Assembly: GCA_028345055.1 (NCBI GenBank)
Contig: JAOMCO010000001.1
Coordinates: forward strand, 62,001 to 126,000
Source of the DNA: Candidatus Thioglobus sp.
GTDB taxonomy: Bacteria > Pseudomonadota > Gammaproteobacteria > PS1 > Pseudothioglobaceae
Length of the DNA stretch: 64,000 bases
Reading direction: 5' to 3'
Each line of letters begins with the position of its first letter. Position 1 is the first letter of the stretch. The notes beneath the pieces were generated by a model that was not told the DNA's origin, searched no databases, and was given only the letters and a program-made list of their open reading frames with translations. This document shows, one piece after another, positions 30,876 to 40,572 of this stretch. A program made the translations under genes and the position numbers.

Positions 30876-32030
30876 ATGAAAGATAGCAGCTTTAAAACCA
30901 AGTCAGTACGTGAAGGTCAACAACCTTCCAATGAACAAGAACACTCGGCTGCAATTTTTTTAACCTCAAGCTATCAGTTTGATAGTGCTGAGCAAGCTGC
31001 TGAACGCTTTGATAAAAATCAAGGTAATATCTACTCAAGGTTTACTAATCCAACTGTTAGCGCCTTTCAAAATAAATTAGCTGCGCTAGAGGGAGCAGAG
31101 AAATGTCAGGCAACCGCAAGTGGAATGTCTGCGATTTTTGCGACTATTATGACTATTCTAAAACCAGGTGATCATATGGTTGCTTCCCGATGCATGTTTG
31201 GAACAACTATTGTTCTTCTCAATAGTATTATTGAAAAATTAGAAATAAAAGTTACTTTTGTAAATTTACCTGACTTAGATGCATGGAAAAAGAGTATTAA
31301 TGACAATACTAAGCTATTTCTATTAGAGACGCCCTCTAATCCTCTGGGAGAAGTCGTTGAAATTCAGAAATTAGCTACTATTTCAAAAGAAAATAATATT
31401 ATTCTAGCGGTAGATAATTGCATTATGTCTCCTGCACTTCAAAAACCATTATCATTTGGGGCTGATCTTGTTCTTCACTCAGCTACGAAATATATAGATG
31501 GTCAAGGAAGATGTCTCGCTGGTGCAGTTGCTGGAAAAGAATCAATTATTGATGAAATTAGTTCGTTTACTCGAAGCACTGGACCAACCTTAAGTGCCTT
31601 CAATGCCTGGATTGTTCTTAAAGGACTTGAAACTCTTAGCCTCAGAATGAATGCGCATAGTGAAAGTGCCCTAGAGCTAGCTTTATGGCTTAAAACTCAA
31701 GCCTTTGTAGAAAAAGTACACTATGTTGGACTTGAAAATCATCCACATCATGAGATTGCTAAAAAACAACAAACAGGATTCGGTGGTATTGTCTCATTCG
31801 AAGTGAAAGGTGGAAAGAAGAAAGCGTTCAAACTGATAAATAATACAAAGATGATCTCAATAACTGCAAACTTGGGAGATGCTAAAACCACCATTACACA
31901 TCCATCGACAACTACTCATGTCAGACTTTCTGAGGAAGAAAAAAAGCAGACAAGCATTTCAGAAAACCTCATTCGTATTTCTGTTGGATTAGAAAATATT
32001 GAAGATATTATTGGTGATCTAAGACTTTAA
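30876..32030 (+). CDS. metZ: O-succinylhomoserine sulfhydrylase
   Basis: PLP Cys/Met-metabolism family: SRFTNPTVSAFQNKLAALEGAE, HSATKYIDGQGRCLAGAV; purF-metZ order. Confidence 0.88.
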   Translation: MKDSSFKTKSVREGQQPSNEQEHSAAIFLTSSYQFDSAEQAAERFDKNQGNIYSRFTNPTVSAFQNKLAALEGAEKCQATASGMSAIFATIMTILKPGDHMVASRCMFGTTIVLLNSIIEKLEIKVTFVNLPDLDAWKKSINDNTKLFLLETPSNPLGEVVEIQKLATISKENNIILAVDNCIMSPALQKPLSFGADLVLHSATKYIDGQGRCLAGAVAGKESIIDEISSFTRSTGPTLSAFNAWIVLKGLETLSLRMNAHSESALELALWLKTQAFVEKVHYVGLENHPHHEIAKKQQTGFGGIVSFEVKGGKKKAFKLINNTKMISITANLGDAKTTITHPSTTTHVRLSEEEKKQTSISENLIRISVGLENIEDIIGDLRL

Positions 32031-32093
32031 GTTGAATTTTAAGCCCAATTCAACTATGTTAAAATTTATCTAAAACTAGATTTGACTTACCCT

Positions 32094-32606
32094 ATGAATC
32101 AAAACAGCTATTCTTATGAAGAACTAATCCTATGCGGTAAAGGGAAGTTATTTGGTCCTGGAAATGCACAGCTTCCTCAGCCACCAATGCTTATGCTTGA
32201 TCGCATAACAAATATTAGTGAAAGTGCTGGAGATTATGGAAAGGGTGGAATAACTGCTGAGCTTGATATTAACAATGACTTATGGTTTTTTGATTGTCAC
32301 TTTAATGAAGACCCTGTAATGCCTGGATGCCTCGGTGTTGATGCTATGTGGCAATTAGTTGGATTTTATTTGGGCTGGTTAGGTGGGCCCGGAAGAGGAC
32401 GTGCGCTTGGGTCTGGGCAGGTTAAATTTACAGGTCAAGTTTTGCCTACAAACAAAAAAGTTACCTACAACATTAGCCTTTCAAGAGTAATCGCTAGAAA
32501 GCTTTATATGGGTATTGCGGATGCAACAATGGAAGTAGACGGAAAAACTATATATGAAGCTACCAACTTAAAAGTTGGCTTGTTTACTGATACCTCAGCA
32601 TTCTGA
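32094..32606 (+). CDS. fabA: 3-hydroxydecanoyl-ACP dehydratase/isomerase
   Basis: [39 protein letters not shown]. Confidence 0.95.
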   Translation: MNQNSYSYEELILCGKGKLFGPGNAQLPQPPMLMLDRITNISESAGDYGKGGITAELDINNDLWFFDCHFNEDPVMPGCLGVDAMWQLVGFYLGWLGGPGRGRALGSGQVKFTGQVLPTNKKVTYNISLSRVIARKLYMGIADATMEVDGKTIYEATNLKVGLFTDTSAF

Positions 32607-33826
32607 TGAATAGAGTAGTTATAACTGGTATGGGAATTGTTAGCAGTTTAGGTACTAATAAACTTGAAGTGCTCGAGTCTCTTAAGTCGGCAAAGTCTGG
32701 TATTGAGTTTAGTGAGAAATATCAAGAAATGGGCTTAAGATCAAATGTCCATGGTTCTATTTCAGAAATTGATACGGGTGAGGTCATTGATCGAAAAACT
32801 TTAAGATTCATGGCAGATGCAGCAATATATAACGCTATTGCATTAGATGAGGCTATTAAAGAATCTGGTCTAAGTGATGAAATGATTTCTCACGATAGAA
32901 CAGGTTTAATTATGGGTTCTGGTGGAGCCTCAAATGTAAATGTTATTGAGGCTGCCGATATACTTAAAGAAAAAGGCATAAAACGTGTTGGACCCTATCG
33001 TGTTCCGAGAACGATGGGCTCCACTACTTCTGCTTGTCTCTCAACTCTGTTTAAAATAAAAGGTATTAATTATTCAATAAGCTCTGCCTGTTCAACTAGT
33101 GCTCACTGCATCGGTAACGCAATGGAGCAGATTCAACTTGGAAAACAGGATGTTGTCTTTGCTGGTGGAGGTGAAGAACTAGATTGGTCAACATCAATGC
33201 TATTTGACTCCATGGGAGCGCTTTCCTCAAAATTTAATAAAACACCTGAGAAAGCCTCACGCGCTTTTGATTCTGATAGGGATGGATTTGTAATTTCAGG
33301 AGGTGGAGGTGCTCTTGTCCTGGAATCTTTAGATCATGCAAAAGCTCGAGGAGCAACAATTATTGCCGAACTTGTTGGCTATGGAGCGACCTCAGATGGT
33401 TACGATATGGTTGCACCGTCTGGTGAAGGAGCCAAAAGATGCATGGAGATAGCTATTGCTGGTGTCAATGGGCAAATAGATTATATCAACGCTCATGGGA
33501 CATCAACCCCAGTTGGAGATATCAAAGAGCTTGGTGCAATTAAAGAGGTTTTTGGAGATAGCTCAATTCCACTTATTGGCTCAACTAAATCTTTGTCAGG
33601 ACATGCTCTTGGTGCTGCAGGAGTTAATGAGTCAATCTATTCACTATTAATGCTTAAAAATAACTTTGTGGCTGAATCTATCAATATTGACAATCTAGAT
33701 GATGAAGCTTCTGGAATGCCTATTGTGAGAGAAACTAAAGATATAGAATTAAACCGAGTACTTTCAAATAGTTTTGGTTTTGGTGGTACTAATGCCTGCC
33801 TAGTTTTTGAAAAATTTAATAAATAA
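32606..33826 (+). CDS. fabB: Beta-ketoacyl-ACP synthase I
   Basis: [46 protein letters not shown]; overlaps fabA. Confidence 0.95.
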   Translation: MNRVVITGMGIVSSLGTNKLEVLESLKSAKSGIEFSEKYQEMGLRSNVHGSISEIDTGEVIDRKTLRFMADAAIYNAIALDEAIKESGLSDEMISHDRTGLIMGSGGASNVNVIEAADILKEKGIKRVGPYRVPRTMGSTTSACLSTLFKIKGINYSISSACSTSAHCIGNAMEQIQLGKQDVVFAGGGEELDWSTSMLFDSMGALSSKFNKTPEKASRAFDSDRDGFVISGGGGALVLESLDHAKARGATIIAELVGYGATSDGYDMVAPSGEGAKRCMEIAIAGVNGQIDYINAHGTSTPVGDIKELGAIKEVFGDSSIPLIGSTKSLSGHALGAAGVNESIYSLLMLKNNFVAESINIDNLDDEASGMPIVRETKDIELNRVLSNSFGFGGTNACLVFEKFNK

Positions 33827-33831
33827 ACCAA

Positions 33832-34758
33832 TTAAGGTCTAGCATCAATCTCTTTTTTCTCTTTTTCAGATGGCAACATATCTTCTTTGGAAATCCCGAG
33901 TGCAAGGATCATAGAACTAGCAACATAGATTGAGGAATATGTTCCAATAATAACTCCAATAATTAAAGCACCAGCAAAACTATTGATCACTTCTCCGCCT
34001 AGGTAAAACAGTGCAAAAAGTACAAGCAATGTTGTCAGTGATGTCATCAATGTCCTTGACAATGTCTGGTTAAGAGCTTCATTAACAATAGGTTCAGGCT
34101 CTATATGACGAGTTGCTAGAAAATTTTCACGAATCCTATCAAAAACAACGATTGTATCATTTAAAGAATAACCAATAACAGCAAGGATAGCTGCCAAAAC
34201 AGTCAAATCAAATTCAATCTGAAGAATCGAAAAAACACCTAGCGTAATAATGACATCATGAACTATAGCTGCAATTGACCCTAAGGCAAATCGATATTCA
34301 AACCTGAAGGCGACATAAATTAATATTCCTATTAGGGCATATAGCAACGCAAGACCACCATCATTAGTTAATTCTTCACCTACCTTAGGACCCACAAATT
34401 CTACTCTTCTTACATCAATTCCCTCACCAAGCATTCTAATAATTGAAGAGCTTAGCTTAGCACTAGATGTCGCTTGAGGCTCAAGCTGAATAAGCACTTC
34501 AGTATCTGAACCAAAATATTGTACATTAGCACCATCATATTCAGCAGCAGCAAGCTTTGACCTTATACTTTCAAGATCGGCAGTTTTTTCATAACCCAAT
34601 TCAATTAAAGTTCCACCTGTAAAGTCGATACCAAACTTTAAGCCTTGTAAGCCTAAAGAAGCTATAGAAACTATCAGTAAAACTGCAGAGAAAATAAGTG
34701 CAATCTTACGCTTACCAACAAAATCAATGACTGGAAGATTTAAAGATCTGAGACTCAT
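33832..34758 (-). CDS. secF: Protein translocase subunit SecF
   Basis: GIDFTGGTLIELGY, GYSLNDTIVVFDRIRENF. Confidence 0.95.
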   Translation of the reverse strand: MSLRSLNLPVIDFVGKRKIALIFSAVLLIVSIASLGLQGLKFGIDFTGGTLIELGYEKTADLESIRSKLAAAEYDGANVQYFGSDTEVLIQLEPQATSSAKLSSSIIRMLGEGIDVRRVEFVGPKVGEELTNDGGLALLYALIGILIYVAFRFEYRFALGSIAAIVHDVIITLGVFSILQIEFDLTVLAAILAVIGYSLNDTIVVFDRIRENFLATRHIEPEPIVNEALNQTLSRTLMTSLTTLLVLFALFYLGGEVINSFAGALIIGVIIGTYSSIYVASSMILALGISKEDMLPSEKEKKEIDARP

Positions 34759-36602
34759 ATAGCTAACTCCTCAACTTTTTTACCACCATAGATTAAATTG
34801 ATAATTGCTCTAGAGACAATTATTGCAGTAAACATTGATGTAATAATCCCAATGGTTAAGGTTACTGCAAAACCCTTTATTGGCCCGGTACCAAAGCTAA
34901 ATAATACAATCGAGGCAATAAGAGTTGTAATGTTTGCATCTGCAATTGTTAGCAACGCTTTTTCATAGCCTGATGATATTGCTTTTTGAATATTTTTACT
35001 CGTGCGCATCTCCTCTTTAATTCGTTCGAAAATCAATACATTGGCATCAACCGCCATACCTACTGTTAAAACAATCCCTGCTATACCTGGAAGAGTAAGT
35101 GTGGCCTGAATCAATGACAAAATAGAAATAATTGTGACTAAGTTAAGGGTTAAGGCTAAATTAGCTACCAAACCAAAAACACGATAGCGCCATGCCATAA
35201 AGATTAGTACCAAAGCAAATCCTACAAGCACTGAAATCAGTCCTTTTTGAATATTATCCGCACCAAGACTTGGGCCAATTGTTCGCTCTTCAATAATCTC
35301 AACAGGTGCTGATAGAGAGCCTGCTCTTAAAAGAAGAGCCAAATTTGTTGCTTCTCTAGCACTGTCTAGACCCGTTATTTGGAAACGATTAGAAAATGTT
35401 CCTTGAATTGTAGCCGCATTAATAATATCTTGAGTCTTACTTCTCTTCTTAAAAGCAACACCATCCTCCATAACTGTTTCAACTTGGTTTTCGATAAAGA
35501 CCACTGCCATTCTATACCCTAAAAATTCTTTGGTCGTATCGAGCATCGATCGTCCACCTGAACTATCAAGAACAATGCTAACACTAGGCTGATTGTTTTC
35601 ATCCATACTTGAAGAAGCATCAACTATATTTTCTCCAGTAGTTATAACGTTAGTCTTTAAAAGTAAAGGTCGTCCATCTTTAAACTTATAAATTTTTGAT
35701 CCTGAGGGAGTTTTTCCTGACTGAATTGCTGTTTGCACATCATTTTTTTCATCAACCATTCTAAATTCAATTGTCGCAACAGCCCCTAGGATTTCTTTTG
35801 CTCTTGCAGTATCCTGAACTCCTGGTAATTGAACAACAATTCTTTCAGTTCCTTGCTGTTGAATAATAGGTTCAGCAACACCCAACTCATTCACACGATT
35901 TCTGAGTGTAGTAATATTTTGTTTAAGTGCACCTAGTTTTGCTGCAGATTGAGCAGAAGCAGAAATTTCAAGACCTAGTTCAAGTTCTTGCTCACTTCCT
36001 TCTGCAATTACTAAATCAGGTAAATCTTTTTTTATGACTTTTTTTGCCTCATTTTTGAGCTCTTCACTTTTAAAACTAACAATTAGTAAGCCATCATCTT
36101 TACGGATTTTCTTATAAAGCTTATCTTTACGAAGAGCTGCCCGTAACTCATTGTAATAACGATCTACAGCCATCGTAGTGACTGCTTTCATGTCTACCTC
36201 AAGCAGAAAATGAACACCTCCTCTTAGATCAAGCCCTAAAGACATGGCTTTACCACCAAGACCAGAGAGCCATTGAGGTATCGATGGTGCTAAGTTTAAA
36301 GCAATAACATAATTTCTAGTGAGTGAATCTTTTAGAAGTACTTTAGAGGATAACTGAGATTGGGAATCATTAAATCTTACTAATATATTTTTGTCTTCTA
36401 GTGATACAGATTTGAAGTCAACTTTATTATCTGAGAGTGCATCATTTATTTTATCTAAATCCCTTTTATTGACTTCATAATTACCTGAACCAGAAATCTG
36501 AATTGCCAAATCTGAACCATATAGATTTGGCAGGGCATAAAGGCCTAAAATAAATAGAAATAATACAATTAAGGTATTTTTCCAGGCTGCGTAATGGTTC
36601 AT
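34755..36602 (-). CDS. secD: Protein translocase subunit SecD
   Basis: LGLDLRGGVHFLLEVD, VGMAVDANVLIFERIKEE. Confidence 0.96.
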   Translation of the reverse strand: MNHYAAWKNTLIVLFLFILGLYALPNLYGSDLAIQISGSGNYEVNKRDLDKINDALSDNKVDFKSVSLEDKNILVRFNDSQSQLSSKVLLKDSLTRNYVIALNLAPSIPQWLSGLGGKAMSLGLDLRGGVHFLLEVDMKAVTTMAVDRYYNELRAALRKDKLYKKIRKDDGLLIVSFKSEELKNEAKKVIKKDLPDLVIAEGSEQELELGLEISASAQSAAKLGALKQNITTLRNRVNELGVAEPIIQQQGTERIVVQLPGVQDTARAKEILGAVATIEFRMVDEKNDVQTAIQSGKTPSGSKIYKFKDGRPLLLKTNVITTGENIVDASSSMDENNQPSVSIVLDSSGGRSMLDTTKEFLGYRMAVVFIENQVETVMEDGVAFKKRSKTQDIINAATIQGTFSNRFQITGLDSAREATNLALLLRAGSLSAPVEIIEERTIGPSLGADNIQKGLISVLVGFALVLIFMAWRYRVFGLVANLALTLNLVTIISILSLIQATLTLPGIAGIVLTVGMAVDANVLIFERIKEEMRTSKNIQKAISSGYEKALLTIADANITTLIASIVLFSFGTGPIKGFAVTLTIGIITSMFTAIIVSRAIINLIYGGKKVEELAI

Positions 36603-36618
36603 AACTCGTTATTGCCTT

Positions 36619-36948
36619 TTATTCAGCTTTATCTAATTGTTTTGGCTTAGCTTTTGACTTAGAGCTTGACTTTGTCATAGGCTTGACACTTCCTTTTGGC
36701 ATTTTTTGATTGATGCCCTGTTTTTGTACCTTCATAGAAACCCCTGAAGATAATTCTATTTCTGCGAAAGATTCATCTACAGCTGTAATTTTTCCAATAA
36801 CACCACCATTGGTAACAACCTCATCACCTTTTTTCAATTCTTTTAATAAGTTTTTGTGATCTTTAGCTCTTTTTTGTTGTGGCCTGATTAATAAAAAGTA
36901 CATCAGCACAAACATTGCAATCAGAAAAATTTCTGGTGGTAGATTCAT
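36619..36948 (-). CDS. yajC: Preprotein translocase subunit YajC
   Basis: MYFLLIRPQQKRAKDHKNLLKELKKGDEVVTNGGVIGKI. Confidence 0.95.
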   Translation of the reverse strand: MNLPPEIFLIAMFVLMYFLLIRPQQKRAKDHKNLLKELKKGDEVVTNGGVIGKITAVDESFAEIELSSGVSMKVQKQGINQKMPKGSVKPMTKSSSKSKAKPKQLDKAE

Positions 36949-36975
36949 CTTTCACTCCAAAAAATAATAAAGGGG

Positions 36976-38271
36976 TTATTTTATCTTAGTTAGGCCGCCC
37001 ATGTAACTCTGTAGGACTTTTGGAATAGTTATACTTCCATCAACATTTTGATAATTCTCAATAACTGCCACAAGAGTTCTTCCAACTGCCAATCCTGATC
37101 CATTTAAGGTATGTAAAAACTCAGATTTATTGGTTTCAGGATTTTTCCAGCGGAGTTGCATCCTTCTGGCCTGGAAAGACTCAAAGCATGAGCAAGATGA
37201 GATCTCACGATAAGCATTTTGGCCTGGTAGCCAAACCTCAAGGTCATAAGTCTTAGCTGATGAAAAGCCAAGATCTCCTGTGCATAGGGTAACTTTTCGA
37301 TAAGGTAGTTCTAACAACTGCAATATACCTTCAGCATCATTTGTTAACTCTTCAAGAACTTTATATGACTCAGAAGGCTTTGAAATTTGAACCAGCTCAA
37401 CCTTCTCAAACTGGTGTTGACGAATTAGTCCTCGGGTATCTTTTCCATAAGATCCAGCTTCTGATCTAAAACATGGCGTATGTGCAACATATTTAAGGGG
37501 TAAGTCAGATTCATCGATTATTGAGTCGCGGACTAAATTGGTTAAAGGAACTTCAGCAGTTGGAATCAAATAAAGAGCTCTTGCCTCACCCTCTTCACCA
37601 TGGAGATGAGTTTTAAATAAATCTGCTTCAAATTTAGGCAATTGGCCTGTACCCATTAAAGAATCTGAATTCACCAAATAAGGGGCATAAGTTTCTTGGT
37701 AATTATTTTTTTCAGTGTGGTGATCCAACATAAACTGAGTTAAAGCGCGCTGAAGCTTTGCTAGTTTTCCAGTCATGACTACAAATCTGGAGCCAGATAT
37801 TTTGGCTGCTGCTGCAAAATCAATGCCATACATTTCACCCAAATCAACGTGGTCTTTGGGTTCAAAATCAAATTCACTTGGACCTTTTGTTGGCCAGCTT
37901 AGGACCTCTTCATTTTCATCTTCAGTACTTCCTTGTGGTACTGAGGGATGAGGAATATTAGGCATCGATAAAGTAATATCACTAATTTTTGACTGGATTT
38001 CTTGGAGCTGAATTTTAGCATTATCAAGCTTTTCACCTAGTTCAGATACCTCCTTTAGAAGTTGCTCAATACTCTCTCCATTAGCCTTGGCTTGACCAAT
38101 TGATTTAGACCTAGTGTTTCGCGAATTTTGTAATTCTTGAGTTTTAACTTGAAGAATTTTTCTTTGGTCTTCAAGTTCATTAAACTCACCAGCATTAAAG
38201 GAAAAATTCCGCCTGTTGAGTTGCTCAACAACAAAATCGATATTTCCTCTTAAAAGCTTACTCTCTAGCAT
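36976..38271 (-). CDS. serS: Seryl-tRNA synthetase
   Basis: Coiled-coil N-terminus, [46 protein letters not shown]. Confidence 0.97.
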   Translation of the reverse strand: MLESKLLRGNIDFVVEQLNRRNFSFNAGEFNELEDQRKILQVKTQELQNSRNTRSKSIGQAKANGESIEQLLKEVSELGEKLDNAKIQLQEIQSKISDITLSMPNIPHPSVPQGSTEDENEEVLSWPTKGPSEFDFEPKDHVDLGEMYGIDFAAAAKISGSRFVVMTGKLAKLQRALTQFMLDHHTEKNNYQETYAPYLVNSDSLMGTGQLPKFEADLFKTHLHGEEGEARALYLIPTAEVPLTNLVRDSIIDESDLPLKYVAHTPCFRSEAGSYGKDTRGLIRQHQFEKVELVQISKPSESYKVLEELTNDAEGILQLLELPYRKVTLCTGDLGFSSAKTYDLEVWLPGQNAYREISSCSCFESFQARRMQLRWKNPETNKSEFLHTLNGSGLAVGRTLVAVIENYQNVDGSITIPKVLQSYMGGLTKIK

Positions 38272-38377
38272 GATACTCAGTTAAATTATTATCCATAAAT
38301 TATACTATGTACTGGTTTGATAGAGTCATTGTTAGCCTTGTATCAAAGTTTCCTGGTTGACTTTCATTTTTAACACC

Positions 38378-39649
38378 CTAATACTGGTACTTAATTTCTA
38401 AATTAACTCTCTGATAATCATCTAATGTAGCAAAAGCACGATTATCATTAGCATTCATATAAGTTCCACTAAAAGAAGCTTGCCACTGATCATTAATATC
38501 CCAATCAAGAGTTGCCGAACTAAGATTTAGGTCATTATTAGAGGATATAACGTTTGACAACCCCCACTTCCAGTCAGAGTCTCCAAACTTATCACTGACG
38601 CTCGCCATATAGCTCATGTTGTTTTTTTTTGTGCTAACACCAACACCTAAAATTGAAGGTGTTAAATAATCACCGGAAAAATCCAAAAGATACTGAGAAT
38701 TAATAGATATTAACCACTGTCGATCATCATTCTGAATATCAAATGCCAAATCCCAATCAAGGCGATCTACTTTAACAAATTGTCCTGTTTGATTATGTTG
38801 AATATTATTTTTATAGGCAACATCAAACTTAAGCAAATAGTCATTAAAAGCCTTATTGACTCCAAAACCCATAAGTTGATATGGAGTTGCATATACCAGT
38901 CCATCAGTAAGATTGATTAAGGCATTATTGGGTACGAGCTGACCCAAATAAAATGCCATATCACTTCCCTCACTACTTATCCCATAGCGCATTCCAAACT
39001 CATCATAGGTGTCATTTTTCAAAACAAGAAGCTTACTCTTGGAAATTGTTGGATTGGTATTATAGAAAAAACTTAAATCCCTATTATCAAAATAGCGCGT
39101 TGCACTCAAAAACCACTGAGGCAACATGGATGGATCAGTTAATCCGCCAGAGGGATTAACAACATCAAGTGCACCGCCTTCGAGCTCACCCCACCCAATA
39201 GTATATTTCCCTATTTTGGTACTCCAGTCATCAAAACTAAACTGTAAAAAGGCCTTTTCGACTTCTAAATCATTTTTTTCAGTTGAATAATTGCTATCAC
39301 TTGGCCAATATTGAGTCGCTTTAAGCTCAACCTCTCCATAACCTGAATCCGATACAGACCCATTAGTTCCAAGCGTAATCTCCGTTCTTTCTTTAGAAGT
39401 ACTGTAATCACTTGCAGGGTTAACGCCCCACTTTTGAGTCACCCCAAGGTCTAACCAGAATAATGGCTTATCTGATACAGAGCTATCTTCACCAAAGATA
39501 TCACTATCATCAGACCACTCATCAAACTCCCCTTCAGATTCATCAAAAACAGTATCATCATCAAAAAATGAGTTCTCTGCATTAACATTCAGTAAGAAGA
39601 CAAAACCAAATATTACAAAAATAAATTGTCTTAGAAAACTATTAAACAT
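38378..39649 (-). CDS. Putative outer-membrane beta-barrel protein (DUF1302/porin-like) with acidic N-terminal segment
   Basis: Signal peptide, FFDDDTVFDESEGEFDEWSDDSDIFGEDSS, alternating aromatic beta strands, C-terminal YQRVNLEIKYQY. Confidence 0.6.
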   Translation of the reverse strand: MFNSFLRQFIFVIFGFVFLLNVNAENSFFDDDTVFDESEGEFDEWSDDSDIFGEDSSVSDKPLFWLDLGVTQKWGVNPASDYSTSKERTEITLGTNGSVSDSGYGEVELKATQYWPSDSNYSTEKNDLEVEKAFLQFSFDDWSTKIGKYTIGWGELEGGALDVVNPSGGLTDPSMLPQWFLSATRYFDNRDLSFFYNTNPTISKSKLLVLKNDTYDEFGMRYGISSEGSDMAFYLGQLVPNNALINLTDGLVYATPYQLMGFGVNKAFNDYLLKFDVAYKNNIQHNQTGQFVKVDRLDWDLAFDIQNDDRQWLISINSQYLLDFSGDYLTPSILGVGVSTKKNNMSYMASVSDKFGDSDWKWGLSNVISSNNDLNLSSATLDWDINDQWQASFSGTYMNANDNRAFATLDDYQRVNLEIKYQY

Positions 39650-39657
39650 CTAATTGT

Positions 39658-40572
39658 TTATTGAGCTTGTTTGCGAAGATCTTTAAGATACTTCTCTCTG
39701 AAGGCCTGGTCAGTAAGGGCTCTCTGAGTTAAAAAATCCTCCTTGATATCCACACCAAAATTGATAGCTTCGAGCCTCATATTAGTTAGCCTATTACTGA
39801 CAGTATTAAAAAATGTTAGACTTCTACCCATCCACACATCATTAATTTTTTCAACTTTACCAACCTCAAGCTTTTTGATAGGATTGGAGTTCTTGTCAAA
39901 CATTTGAACCTTCAAGGTAATAAATCTCTCGGTATCTACCCAGCTCTGAGTTTTTCCATAACTACTTTTACTGAGTCGATGAGGTTTTGGTGACGACTCA
40001 ACAACCGCAACATCACGACCCCTAAACTTGCCCTGCTCCAATAGTTTATAGGTATAGTCATCAAGCTTTCCAGACTCCTGATCTTCAGTTGTCATTTCAG
40101 TACCAAAAATACTAGCAGACTCAGTCTCCTCATCGTCACTGTTTCTGACACTGATTCTCTTCACTTTTCCAAGAGCAGACAAATATAGCCAGGTTTCGTT
40201 ATCTCTATCACTATCATCATAGCTATAAGAGAGCATACCAATTCCCCTCTCACTTGCTGGCTCAAGAATGATTGCAACACTCTTAGTATCTTTATCATCT
40301 ATACCGGTATTAATTTGTGCATTCTCAACCAATTTAATGCGAGGCTTTTCAGCACACTTAATCTTGCCATCTTTTTTGCCATATTTACAAGTCGTTAGTT
40401 TCATTCTCGTAAACGCAGAGTCTGTTGATTTTCTAGACTCTTCGTCAACTCTTTCCATAATTTCTCTTGCGCTTAGATCAGTTTCAGCTAAGGCATTTAG
40501 ACTAAACATTGCAACACAGAAAGTTACTAAGAGCAGTTTTAAGTTCAAATCATTTGTTACTGGTTTATTCAT
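39658..40572 (-). CDS. Outer-membrane lipoprotein-sorting (LolA-like) periplasmic protein
   Basis: Signal peptide; LSAREIMERVDEESRK..., DNETWLYLSALGKVKRIS, SQSWVDTERFITLKVQMFDKNSNPIKKLEV; overlaps RND gene. Confidence 0.7.
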   Translation of the reverse strand: MNKPVTNDLNLKLLLVTFCVAMFSLNALAETDLSAREIMERVDEESRKSTDSAFTRMKLTTCKYGKKDGKIKCAEKPRIKLVENAQINTGIDDKDTKSVAIILEPASERGIGMLSYSYDDSDRDNETWLYLSALGKVKRISVRNSDDEETESASIFGTEMTTEDQESGKLDDYTYKLLEQGKFRGRDVAVVESSPKPHRLSKSSYGKTQSWVDTERFITLKVQMFDKNSNPIKKLEVGKVEKINDVWMGRSLTFFNTVSNRLTNMRLEAINFGVDIKEDFLTQRALTDQAFREKYLKDLRKQAQ